Of a stretch of DNA of 64,000 nt, positions 44,399-53,520 are shown piece after piece; within the stretch, counting starts at the first letter, position 1, and each line of letters begins with the position of its first letter. A program made the position numbers and the translations under genes. This DNA is from an uncultured Pelagibacteraceae bacterium (lineage in GTDB: Bacteria; Pseudomonadota; Alphaproteobacteria; Pelagibacterales; Pelagibacteraceae), in assembly GCA_902582345.1 (NCBI GenBank), contig CACHRU010000001.1, forward strand, positions 179,943-243,942, in the 5' to 3' direction. A model generated the notes under the pieces. The model saw only the letters and a list, made by a program, of their open reading frames with translations, made no database searches and was not told the origin of the DNA.

Positions 44399-46076
44399 TA
44401 TTTTCCTCCACTTTAATTAGTTTTGCGTCAGGGAAGGTTGCAATAATTTTTTTTGTAACTTCACTATTTTTTTCATTTTCAAAATTTTTATTTTGCTCCT
44501 CGATTTTTTTCTCATAGATAGTTTGAGAACCATCGATTTTACTCAGAGAGATAATCCATCTTTCATTTGTCCACTCTAATAATTTCTCGGTCAGATTTTT
44601 AATAAAATTTTTATTCAGTTTCTCGTTAAATGATATATCGATTTTTCCTTTACTAAAACTTACTAGCTTTACATTTCTTTCTAAATCATATTTTAAATCA
44701 ACCTCTTTTTCTTTATCGGCTAGTTTAACTATATCATGAAAATTTTTTATTAGGCTGCTACCACTAGATTTTAAATTTTCACTCTTAGTCTGCTTATAAA
44801 TACTTGTTTTAATTTGGTCAGTATTTTTTAATTGGCTTTTGATAGTGATTTCACTTCGAATATTTTCTTCGTTTTCTGCTTTTTTTTCTTGTAAATTTGA
44901 TTTTACCTGAGATTTTTTTTCAGTAAGATTTTTTTCTTGTGTTGTATTCGTCTCATAACTCTTTAAATGCATAAGTTGTATCACATACATCTTTAAACTT
45001 AAATTTTCATTAGCTATCAGCTTAATATCATCAATAGTTTTAATTGTAAGTTGCCAAAATAATCCAATATCTTGGATGTCCAAATTATCTGAATATTTGT
45101 CTATAAGTTCTATTTCGGACTCTGAAATCGATAAATCTTTTTTATCTATACTGCCTAGGCTTATCTTTCTGCTAAAGAAATATAAAATTTCCAATATGTC
45201 GTTTAAAAAATTTTTGGTATCTAGTCCACTTTCAATTAATTGTTCTAATTGATTAAGTGCCTCACTTTCATTTCCCAAGAGAATTTCTTTGAATAAATTT
45301 ATTATTCTCGACCTATCAGCTAAGCCAAGCATTTTTCTAATGTCCTCACCTGAAATTTCTTTATTGGAGCTTATATTTTGAAATATTAAAGCTCTATCTA
45401 ATAATGAAACTCCATCACGAACTGAGCCCTCAGAAGCTTTAGTTATAAGATTTATCGCTTCGTCTGTAAAATTACCATTTTCTTTTTTTGCAATGTTTTT
45501 TAAGTGACTTTGCATTTTACCATAATCAACTCTTTTCAAGTCAAATCTTTGACATCTTGATAAAATGGTGACTGGAATTTTTCTTACTTCGGTAGTGGCT
45601 AAAATAAACTTTAATCTAGATGGAGGTTCCTCTAGAGTTTTAAGTAAGCCATTAAAAGCTTGTTTTGACAACATGTGAACTTCGTCAATTATAAAAATCT
45701 TAAATTGAGCACTTGTAGGACTATATTTTGAATTTTCAATTAATTCCCTTACATCATCAATTCCAGTTTTAGAGGCTGCATCCATTTCTAAAACATCTAT
45801 ATGACTCGATGAGATTATTTCAGAGCAAGAATTGCAAAAGTTTTCTTGGTCACAGATAATTTTTTTATTTAAATTTTTTTCACAATTTAGTGCCTTTGCA
45901 ATTAATCTAGCTATTGTAGTTTTACCTACCCCTCTAATGCCAGTTAGCAAATACGCATTCGGAGTTTTTCCATTTTTAATTCCACTTAAAATCGTTTCTG
46001 AAATAATTTCTTGACCAATTAAATCTTTAAAAGCTTGTGGTCTATATTTTAATGCTAAAATTTTATTTTGTTTCAT
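44391..46076 (-). CDS. dnaX: DNA polymerase III subunit gamma/tau
   Basis: LALKYRPQAFKDLIGQE, LLTGIRGVGKTTIARLIAKALNC, FIIDEVHMLSKQAFNGLLKTLEEPP. Confidence 0.98.
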   Translation of the reverse strand: MKQNKILALKYRPQAFKDLIGQEIISETILSGIKNGKTPNAYLLTGIRGVGKTTIARLIAKALNCEKNLNKKIICDQENFCNSCSEIISSSHIDVLEMDAASKTGIDDVRELIENSKYSPTSAQFKIFIIDEVHMLSKQAFNGLLKTLEEPPSRLKFILATTEVRKIPVTILSRCQRFDLKRVDYGKMQSHLKNIAKKENGNFTDEAINLITKASEGSVRDGVSLLDRALIFQNISSNKEISGEDIRKMLGLADRSRIINLFKEILLGNESEALNQLEQLIESGLDTKNFLNDILEILYFFSRKISLGSIDKKDLSISESEIELIDKYSDNLDIQDIGLFWQLTIKTIDDIKLIANENLSLKMYVIQLMHLKSYETNTTQEKNLTEKKSQVKSNLQEKKAENEENIRSEITIKSQLKNTDQIKTSIYKQTKSENLKSSGSSLIKNFHDIVKLADKEKEVDLKYDLERNVKLVSFSKGKIDISFNEKLNKNFIKNLTEKLLEWTNERWIISLSKIDGSQTIYEKKIEEQNKNFENEKNSEVTKKIIATFPDAKLIKVEENND

Positions 46077-46083
46077 CTTTTTT

Positions 46084-46176
46084 AGAGGCGGGCAACAACC
46101 TGAAAAATTTTCACTACGGCTGCTTCTTTTCAGACCTGACCGGGTTTATGAAACATCCACCTGATGCCAACCTCAA
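46084..46176 (-). ncRNA. ffs: Signal recognition particle RNA (4.5S, small bacterial type)
   Basis: Minus strand TGAGGTTGGCATCAGGTGG...CCCGGTCAGGTCTGAAAAGAAGCAGCCGTAG...GGTTGTTGCCCGCCT; matches conserved GGUCAGG-U-C/U-GNAA-AGCAGCC apical domain; ends approximate. Confidence 0.92.
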
Positions 46177-46231
46177 ATTGATTATACCAAGATAATTTTA
46201 AATACTACAAGTTAAGAATTACAATTGTGGA

Positions 46232-47074
46232 CTATTTTTCCCTAAATTTTGAGGCCTCATAAACCCCAAGTATATCTAGACTCTCTGTATGAAAGCCTAA
46301 TTCTTCCATCGCATTTTGAACTGGTTTTTCATCAAGATGACCGTCGAAATCTAAATAAAAGTTTGTTTGTGCAAAAGTGTTTTTTACAGAAAAGCTCTCG
46401 AGTTTTGTCATATTCACTTGATTGGTTGCAAAACCGCCGAGTGATTTATATAAAGCCGCAGGCTCACTTTTTAATCTAAATATGCACGTTGTAATATATT
46501 TTTTTGAACTTTCAAATTCTGGCTGTTGTACTTTTTTTCCCATAATCAAAAATCTTGTTACGTTACCTTTTTCGTCTTCAATATTTTCTTGAAGGATTTT
46601 TAAATCATAAATCTCTGCAGATAATTTTGAAGCTATTGCAGCTATATTTTTCTCTTTACCTTCCGCAAGTTCTTTAGCAGACCCTGCTGTATCTGCTGAA
46701 ACAATTGTTTTATATTTTTTTTTTAAAATTAATTTTTGACATTGACCAATTGCTTGTGCATGACTTCTAACAAATTTTATATCTTTAATATCAGCGTCTT
46801 TTTTTGCCAATAAATTATGTTCTACAGCTTGGAAATGTTCAGCATGAATTTGTAATTTATATTTTGGCAATAGATAATGGATATCTGCTACTCTGCCAGC
46901 TAGAGAATTTTCTAGTGGAATTACAACTTTATAAGCTTCATCTTGATAAGCTACTTTGAAAGCTTCTTCAAAAGTAGAACAAGTTTTAATCTCTGGTTTA
47001 TCAAAAATTTCATTAACGGCAATATGAGAGTAAGCACCCAACTCACCTTGGAAAGCTATTTTATTTTTAGTCAT
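46232..47074 (-). CDS. pheA: Prephenate dehydratase
   Basis: IAFQGELGAYSHIA, VIPLENSLAGRVADIHYLL, VTRFLIMG, LESFSVKNTF. Confidence 0.95.
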   Translation of the reverse strand: MTKNKIAFQGELGAYSHIAVNEIFDKPEIKTCSTFEEAFKVAYQDEAYKVVIPLENSLAGRVADIHYLLPKYKLQIHAEHFQAVEHNLLAKKDADIKDIKFVRSHAQAIGQCQKLILKKKYKTIVSADTAGSAKELAEGKEKNIAAIASKLSAEIYDLKILQENIEDEKGNVTRFLIMGKKVQQPEFESSKKYITTCIFRLKSEPAALYKSLGGFATNQVNMTKLESFSVKNTFAQTNFYLDFDGHLDEKPVQNAMEELGFHTESLDILGVYEASKFREK

Positions 47075-47807
47075 TTTTCTCCATCATCTTTTTTATTTGT
47101 ATGAGATCTTCTTTAGTGTCAACACTTAAAGGGGGAGATTTCACGAAACCAACATCAATTTTCATACCGTTTTCTAAAGCTCTCATCTGTTCAAGATTTC
47201 TTTTAAGCTCTAAATTAGATCTTTTCAAGCTAACATAGTTTATCAAGGAGTCACTTGTAAATGCATAAATGCCAATATGATGATATACAAAATTTTTTTC
47301 TGTTTCTGAATTTAATCTAAAAAAATCCTTTACTTGACTGAAACCTTTATTTTTAATGTTTTCAACCGTAGAAACTTTTACAACATTTTTGTTATTCATT
47401 TCTTTTTTTTCTAATAATTCACTACCTAGTGTAGCAATATCACAAAACTTTTTTTTAATGTAGATAGCTAAATTTTTAATATCATTAGAATTTATATTCG
47501 GCATGTCTCCTTGTAAATTAATTATAAATTTTGGTTTTTTATTAAGAGTTTTATCAAATATTTCATAAATTCTATCAGTACCGGTTTGATGATCACCTTG
47601 GGTTTTTATAACATTTCCGTTAGCATTTTTAATAACCTCTTTTATTTTTTCATCAGGCGTAGCCACAAATACTTCCCCGACGCCAGCTTTTACAGCGGCG
47701 TCATGAACATGAAGAATCATTTCTTTATTGTTTATTAATTCAAGAGGTTTATCAGGCAATCTAATCGACGCTAACCTTGATGGTATTATGGTTACAAGTT
47801 CATTCAT
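47067..47807 (-). CDS. kdsB: 3-deoxy-manno-octulosonate cytidylyltransferase
   Basis: IIPSRLASIRLPDKPL, INLQGDMPNI, HIGIYAF. Confidence 0.95.
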   Translation of the reverse strand: MNELVTIIPSRLASIRLPDKPLELINNKEMILHVHDAAVKAGVGEVFVATPDEKIKEVIKNANGNVIKTQGDHQTGTDRIYEIFDKTLNKKPKFIINLQGDMPNINSNDIKNLAIYIKKKFCDIATLGSELLEKKEMNNKNVVKVSTVENIKNKGFSQVKDFFRLNSETEKNFVYHHIGIYAFTSDSLINYVSLKRSNLELKRNLEQMRALENGMKIDVGFVKSPPLSVDTKEDLIQIKKMMEKND

Positions 47808-47902
47808 AATAATTATGCGGCTCAAAGACGCAAAATTTTTTAAATAATTTTGAGTTTTTTAAGTAAACTCATGTTATATGTCTATAAGTTATTATCAAAG
47901 TT

Positions 47903-48448
47903 ATGGATAGTTTTGAAATAAATAAAATTATAGCCGCCGTACTTTTTACCGCTTTAATTGTCATAGGAATTGGAAAAGTTGCAGATTTCGTATTTCATGT
48001 CGATAAACCAGAACAATCAGCTTATAAGGTGGAAGGCTTAGATTTAGCCGATGCATCAAGTTTAGATAAAAAAAAAGAGAAGGTTGTAGAGGTGGTTGAT
48101 ATTGCTCAACTTTTATCTTTGGGAGACCTTGCTCATGGGGAAAAAGTTTTTAAAAAATGTAGCGCTTGCCACATGATTGCAGCAGATGGAAAAAATATGA
48201 TCGGACCAAATCTTTGGGGGGTAATCGGTCGTAAAGCGGCATCGATAACAGATTACAATTACTCAAAGGCTATGGTCGCTTACGCTAAGAACTGGACATT
48301 TGAAGAGATGAATTCATACCTTATTAAACCACAAGCTTATATTAAAGGTACGAAAATGGCTTTTGCAGGTTTAAGAAAAGAAAAAGACAGAGCTTCGGTT
48401 ATTCTTTATATGAATTCAAAAAGTAAAAGCCCTTTACCTTTACCTTAA
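47903..48448 (+). CDS. Membrane-anchored class I cytochrome c
   Basis: N-terminal uncleaved TM; KCSACHMI heme site; GPNLWGVIGRKAA; GTKMAFAGL distal Met. Confidence 0.93.
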   Translation: MDSFEINKIIAAVLFTALIVIGIGKVADFVFHVDKPEQSAYKVEGLDLADASSLDKKKEKVVEVVDIAQLLSLGDLAHGEKVFKKCSACHMIAADGKNMIGPNLWGVIGRKAASITDYNYSKAMVAYAKNWTFEEMNSYLIKPQAYIKGTKMAFAGLRKEKDRASVILYMNSKSKSPLPLP

Positions 48449-49371
48449 TCTAGACACCACTTAATAATACTCTTTTGTGCATGCACCCTATTAAGAGCTT
48501 GCTGCCAAACAACAGATTTTTCACCATCGATTATATCGTTGGTTACCTCTTCTCCTCTACCGACCGGTAAACAGTGCATAAAAATTGTGTCTGATTTTGC
48601 TTGAGATAAGAGTTTTTTATTAACTTGATAGTCTTTTAAAATTTTTTTTTTCTTTTTTTTATCTCCCTTGTCATTCATTGACACCCATTTATCTGTCATT
48701 ACGCAATCAGAACCTTTTACAGCATCCTTTGGATTGGTTGATACCTCAATTCTTGTATTTTTTTTCAATGCCCAATTGATAATTTTTTTGTTTGGACTAT
48801 ATTTTTTTGGACAACCTATTTTTAGATTAAATTGGAATTTTACTGCAGCTTCAATAAAAGAATAAGACATATTGTTAGCTCCGTCTCCAATCCAAGATAA
48901 GGTTTTACCTTTGATATCACCTTTTAACTCTTCGAAAGTTAAAATATCTGAAATAACTTGGCATGGGTGGCTTTGATCTGACAATCCATTTATTAAAGGA
49001 ATACTTAGATGTTCACCAAATTCTTCCAGGTTTTTATGTGACGAAGTTCTGATCATTATCACATCGGCATATTCTGATAAAACTTTTGCAGTGTCCTCTA
49101 TACTTTCATCACCTTTCCCATAGTGAATGCCGTCTGGATTTAAAATAGTTGAATAGCCGCCTAGTTGTTTAACAGCTATGTCGAAAGATACTCTAGTTCT
49201 GGTTGATGGTTTTTCAAAAATCATAATCATTGATTTTCCATCTAAAGGTTTATCGTTGTCAGCTTGTGATTTGTTAAATCCAATTCTATTTTTTTTTCTA
49301 ATTTTAGCTTCCTCGACGATTTGTTTTAAATCTTCTGAATTAATATCTGAAATATTTAAAAAGTTTTTCAT
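48445..49371 (-). CDS. argF: Ornithine carbamoyltransferase
   Basis: FEKPSTRTRVSFDIAVKQLGG, HPCQVISDILT, MHCLPVGRGEEV. Confidence 0.97.
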   Translation of the reverse strand: MKNFLNISDINSEDLKQIVEEAKIRKKNRIGFNKSQADNDKPLDGKSMIMIFEKPSTRTRVSFDIAVKQLGGYSTILNPDGIHYGKGDESIEDTAKVLSEYADVIMIRTSSHKNLEEFGEHLSIPLINGLSDQSHPCQVISDILTFEELKGDIKGKTLSWIGDGANNMSYSFIEAAVKFQFNLKIGCPKKYSPNKKIINWALKKNTRIEVSTNPKDAVKGSDCVMTDKWVSMNDKGDKKKKKKILKDYQVNKKLLSQAKSDTIFMHCLPVGRGEEVTNDIIDGEKSVVWQQALNRVHAQKSIIKWCLD

Positions 49372-50534
49372 TTAAAATTTTTACACACCTTTCTTAAAAT
49401 TTCTACTGCTTTATCTAAATCTTTTTTTTTAATATTTAATGGAGGAAGAAGCCTAATCACATTTTCTGCAGCTTTTACCACCAACATATTGTTAGCAATT
49501 AAATTATTAATAAACTTAGCTTGATTAACTTTAAGTTTGAGGCCAATTAGTAAACCTAAACCTCTTACTTCACTTATAACTTTAGGATACTCTCTTTGAA
49601 TTTTTATCAATTCCGATTGAAAATATTTTCCATTTTTAGAAACATTTTGGAGAAAATTTTTTTTAAATATTACATCTAAAACAGCGTTACCCACACTCAT
49701 TGCAAGAGGATTCCCTCCAAAAGTTGATCCGTGACTTCCAGGTTTCATAGATTTTGCAACTTTTCTGTTTACAAGACAAGCTCCTATTGGAAAACCTCCT
49801 CCAATTCCTTTGGCAATAGGAACAATATCAGGTTTTATTTTAGCATGCTCAAATGCAAAGAATTTTCCAGTTCTCCCGATACCGCATTGTACTTCATCTA
49901 AAATTAAAAGAATTTTTTTTTTGTTGCACAGTTTTCTTAAACCTCTCAAGCAGTAATCAGGTATGACCTTGATGCCACCCTCACCTAAAATTGTTTCAAC
50001 CATTATTGCAGCAGTATTTTTTGTAATCTTTTTCTTAAGTTGCGCGTGATTTCCAAAATTAAAATGATCAAAACCGTTCACTTTTGGATAAAATCCCTCT
50101 GTCATCTTTTTGCTATTACTTGCAAAAATAGTAGCCAAAGTTCTTCCGTGGAAACTATTGTTTATACACAAAATTCTATTTTTTTTTAATTTTCCCTGAT
50201 CGTGAAAATATTTTCTTGCTATTTTTATAGCAAGTTCTGTTGCCTCAGCTCCAGAATTTTGAAAACCTACGAAATCTGCAAAGGTTTTCTGTGTTATTCT
50301 TTTAGCTAATTTTTCTTGTTCAGGTATTGTGAAAACATTCGATAAATGCCAAATTTTTTTAGACTGTTTATTAATTGCATTTACAAGGTAAGGATTTGCA
50401 TGCCCTAAAGAGTTTACTGCAATTCCTTGGACTAGATCAAGATATTTTTTTCCTTTTTTGGTATAAAGATAGCTGCCTTTACCTTTTATAAAGGAAATTT
50501 TTTTTCTATTATAAGTATTAAGTACTGAGCTCAT
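49368..50534 (-). CDS. argD: Acetylornithine aminotransferase
   Basis: FQNSGAEATELAIKIARKY, LILDEVQCGIGRTGKFFAFEH, AKGIGGGFPIGA, GSHGSTFGGNPLA. Confidence 0.95.
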   Translation of the reverse strand: MSSVLNTYNRKKISFIKGKGSYLYTKKGKKYLDLVQGIAVNSLGHANPYLVNAINKQSKKIWHLSNVFTIPEQEKLAKRITQKTFADFVGFQNSGAEATELAIKIARKYFHDQGKLKKNRILCINNSFHGRTLATIFASNSKKMTEGFYPKVNGFDHFNFGNHAQLKKKITKNTAAIMVETILGEGGIKVIPDYCLRGLRKLCNKKKILLILDEVQCGIGRTGKFFAFEHAKIKPDIVPIAKGIGGGFPIGACLVNRKVAKSMKPGSHGSTFGGNPLAMSVGNAVLDVIFKKNFLQNVSKNGKYFQSELIKIQREYPKVISEVRGLGLLIGLKLKVNQAKFINNLIANNMLVVKAAENVIRLLPPLNIKKKDLDKAVEILRKVCKNFK

Positions 50535-50535
50535 T

Positions 50536-51351
50536 TTAAGATTTTATTTTATATCCTTTTTTGTATAAAAGATAGGTTACAAACCATATCAACAAACTTA
50601 AAACAAATAAATAAATTAAACCAAAAAAAATAGGTCCATCAGATTTTCCTAAAAAACTGTATCTGAATCCATCGATCATGTAAAAAAAGGGGTTAATTTT
50701 GCTAATCACTTGCAAAACTTCGGGAAGTTTACTTATCGAATAAAATGTTCCTGAAAGAAAAGAAAGAGGGACAATTATAAAATTTGTGACAGTTGCCATG
50801 TGATCGAACTTTTCAGCCCATAAACCTGCTATAATACCTACAGCTCCTAAGCAAAAAGACGAAAGGAAAGTAAAAGCGAAAAATAAAACAAAGCTTTGTA
50901 TTTGAATATCTATAATAAAGAAAAAAGTTACAAAAGATATTATCGCGATCATGAAGCTTCTAGTTACAGAAGCTAATATTACTGCAAGAGTTACCTCGGT
51001 TGCAGAAAGAGGTGCATATAATAAATCAACTATATTCCCTTGAATTTTTCCAATCATAAAAGAGGAAGACGAGTGTGAAAATGATTGTTGAATGACTTGC
51101 ATAGCTATGAGTCCTGGTGCTAAGAAACTAATAAAAGGTACCCCTAAAACCTCTCCTCTTTCCTCTCCGATCGCTAACGATAAAACAAATAAGAACAATA
51201 GAGAGGTTATTAATGGAGAAATAATTGTTTGAATCCATACAATTAGAAATCTTAACACCTCTTTTTGGTACAAAGTCCACGCTCCAACCCAGTTTATTAA
51301 ACCAAATCTTCTATTTCCTATTTTGTATTTTTTTGAAATTTCAACCATCAA
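50536..51351 (-). CDS. ABC-2 type transporter permease
   Basis: Polytopic; SFLAPGLIAMQVIQQSFSHSSSS, PLSFLSGTFYSISKLPEVLQVISKINPFFYMIDGFRY. Confidence 0.92.
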   Translation of the reverse strand: MMVEISKKYKIGNRRFGLINWVGAWTLYQKEVLRFLIVWIQTIISPLITSLLFLFVLSLAIGEERGEVLGVPFISFLAPGLIAMQVIQQSFSHSSSSFMIGKIQGNIVDLLYAPLSATEVTLAVILASVTRSFMIAIISFVTFFFIIDIQIQSFVLFFAFTFLSSFCLGAVGIIAGLWAEKFDHMATVTNFIIVPLSFLSGTFYSISKLPEVLQVISKINPFFYMIDGFRYSFLGKSDGPIFFGLIYLFVLSLLIWFVTYLLYKKGYKIKS

Positions 51352-51497
51352 TAGTCTTATAACTCTTAAAAGAAAAAAAGCTGTGTAAAACTTTGTTAAG
51401 AAGGCTAATTTAAATATTTTAAGTTTGATATGTTCTTAAAACACTACATAATGACAATAATGTTAAACTTAATACTATATATAGTTAAAGTTGAAAT

Positions 51498-51995
51498 ATG
51501 AGCTGGACTGACGAAAAAGTTCAAAAATTAAAAGAATTATGGTCAAAAGGCCATACTGCAAGCCAAATCGCTAACATGCTTGGAGACACTACTAGAAACG
51601 CTGTTATTGGTAAGGCACACAGACTTAATCTCGAAGCTAGAGCCCCTTCTAAATACAATGCCAATATCACAAAACAAGAAGGTAAAATAAGCAAGAAAAA
51701 TCCTAAAACAGTCAGTCTCAAAAGCAAGTTTAAATCAATAATGTTAGATAAAAATTTTGAAGCTGAAAATCCAACTTCTTTAGAAAATTTGACTGACAAA
51801 ACTTGTAGATGGCCGATCGGTCATCCTGATGAGGATAATTTTTATTTTTGCGGTCGAAAACCTGAAGGAGAATTTCCGTATTGTAAACTTCATGTTTTAT
51901 ATGCATTTCAACCAAAAGGACAAAAAGAAGAACTCATCGATAAAGATGATGAAATTCCAGAATTTATTGAGAAAAAAGTTAAATCTTCGGCCTAA
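51498..51995 (+). CDS. gcrA: GcrA-family cell cycle regulator
   Basis: MSWTDEKVQKLKELWSKGHTASQIANMLGDTTRNAVIGKAHRLNL; C-terminal CRWPIGHPDEDNFYFCGRKPEGEFPYCKLHVLYAF. Confidence 0.96.
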   Translation: MSWTDEKVQKLKELWSKGHTASQIANMLGDTTRNAVIGKAHRLNLEARAPSKYNANITKQEGKISKKNPKTVSLKSKFKSIMLDKNFEAENPTSLENLTDKTCRWPIGHPDEDNFYFCGRKPEGEFPYCKLHVLYAFQPKGQKEELIDKDDEIPEFIEKKVKSSA

Positions 51996-52043
51996 TTCAT
52001 AAAATCTTAACAATTCTATAATAAACTTGAAAGGAGCTAAAAA

Positions 52044-52283
52044 ATGGTCATATCAATCAAATATTTGAAGTGGATAAGCACAGTTTTAACATTGTTTGGA
52101 ATATTAACTTTTTATTTAGATTATTATCCTTACAGTATGGTGCCACACGGTTTAGGAATTATTGGATGGACAATTGTCGGTAAGATAACTAAGGACAATC
52201 CATTGCTAATGAATTTTTCACTACAAATACCTATAATGATTGCTGGAATAATAAAATATTCTTATAGCCAGGGTATTTTTTAA
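52044..52283 (+). CDS. Small membrane protein of unknown function
   Basis: 79 aa, two to three hydrophobic segments, AGGAG upstream, abuts arsC-like gene. Confidence 0.7.
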   Translation: MVISIKYLKWISTVLTLFGILTFYLDYYPYSMVPHGLGIIGWTIVGKITKDNPLLMNFSLQIPIMIAGIIKYSYSQGIF

Positions 52284-52715
52284 ATGAAAAATATACTTTT
52301 TGTTTGTACTGGAAACTCAGCAAGAAGTATTATTGCAGAAACAATTATGGACAATAAATATAAAAAAAAATTTAAAGCTTTTAGTGCTGGTAGCAAACCA
52401 TCTGGAAAAATAAATGAACATGTAAAGAAATTTCTTGAAAACAGAAACTTTGATCTATCTGGTTATTATTCAAAAAATTTTAATGATTTTTTAAAAAACG
52501 ATATAAAATTTTACCAGGTATTTACAGTTTGTTCGAATGCAAATAATGAGGTCTGTCCTGTATGGCCTGAAAAAGATAAAATAATCCACTGGGATTTGGA
52601 TGATCCCGTTGTAAAAATTCAAAAAGCTAAAAGCGATGATGAAATAAATTCAATAATTGCTAACACTTACAACATAATTGAAAAAAAAATAGAAGATTGG
52701 ATTAAAGATGCGTAA
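52284..52715 (+). CDS. arsC: Arsenate reductase-like (low-MW phosphatase fold)
   Basis: FVCTGNSARSIIAE P-loop (CX5R), AFSAGSKPSG, FTVCSNANNEVCPVWP second/third cysteines, HWDLDDP. Confidence 0.9.
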   Translation: MKNILFVCTGNSARSIIAETIMDNKYKKKFKAFSAGSKPSGKINEHVKKFLENRNFDLSGYYSKNFNDFLKNDIKFYQVFTVCSNANNEVCPVWPEKDKIIHWDLDDPVVKIQKAKSDDEINSIIANTYNIIEKKIEDWIKDA

Positions 52716-53361
52716 TAAAATTTTTTTAGCTGAATTTATAGGTTGTGCTTTCTTAGTGATGATCATCGTAGGCTCAGGGATTATGGCTGAAAATTTAACT
52801 AATGATACTGCTTTAATGTTAATTGCAAATACATTGGCAACAGGTGCCGGTTTATTTGTTCTTATTGCAAGTCTTGCGGATGTTTCTGGAGCACATTTCA
52901 ATCCAGTCGTTACAACATGTATGTTTTTTGCGGGCAAAACGAAAAGAAAAGATTTAATAAATTATTATACAGCACAGATTTTAGGTTGTATGTTGGGAGT
53001 AATGCTTGCAAACTTTATGTTTGATCAAAGTATAATTGAACTTTCCAGAAAAATGAGGCCCGGCATAAATATTTTTACTGCTGAAATAATTGCGACTTTT
53101 GGATTAATTTTTATTATTTTTGGAACAATTAAAAGTGGAAAAATTGTAGTCGCATCATCTGTTGGGGCATTTATTTCGGCTGGATATTGGTTTACGTCTT
53201 CTACTTCTTTTGCTAATCCCGCAGTTGCTATAGCCAGAACCTTTACAGACACGTTTACTGGGATAAACTTTATCAATACACCGAGTTACATTTTAGCTGA
53301 AGTTTTAGGCGGATATATTGCTTACAAGATCGTCAGAATTTTATTTCTTAACAAAAGATAA
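52708..53361 (+). CDS. MIP/aquaporin family channel (AqpS-like by context)
   Basis: FIGCAFLVMIIVGSG, SGAHFNPVVT and SFANPAVAIAR NPA-type motifs; overlaps arsC stop. Confidence 0.9.
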   Translation: MRNKIFLAEFIGCAFLVMIIVGSGIMAENLTNDTALMLIANTLATGAGLFVLIASLADVSGAHFNPVVTTCMFFAGKTKRKDLINYYTAQILGCMLGVMLANFMFDQSIIELSRKMRPGINIFTAEIIATFGLIFIIFGTIKSGKIVVASSVGAFISAGYWFTSSTSFANPAVAIARTFTDTFTGINFINTPSYILAEVLGGYIAYKIVRILFLNKR

Positions 53362-53395
53362 ATCACTCAGAAAAAGATATTTTATAGTTTGAGGG

Positions 53396-53426
53396 TAGCC
53401 CAAGGCAATAAAGATACCTTGGGCTA
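53396..53426. terminator. Perfect 10-bp inverted repeat between convergent genes
   Basis: TAGCCCAAGG-caataaagata-CCTTGGGCTA; no clear U tract on either strand. Confidence 0.5.
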
Positions 53427-53520
53427 ATTAATTAACAAACACAGTTGGGAGACTGTTAAACAATCATTAATATAGGATTGCTAAAAAAATATTTAAATTA
53501 AGTTAAATATTTATTAATTT

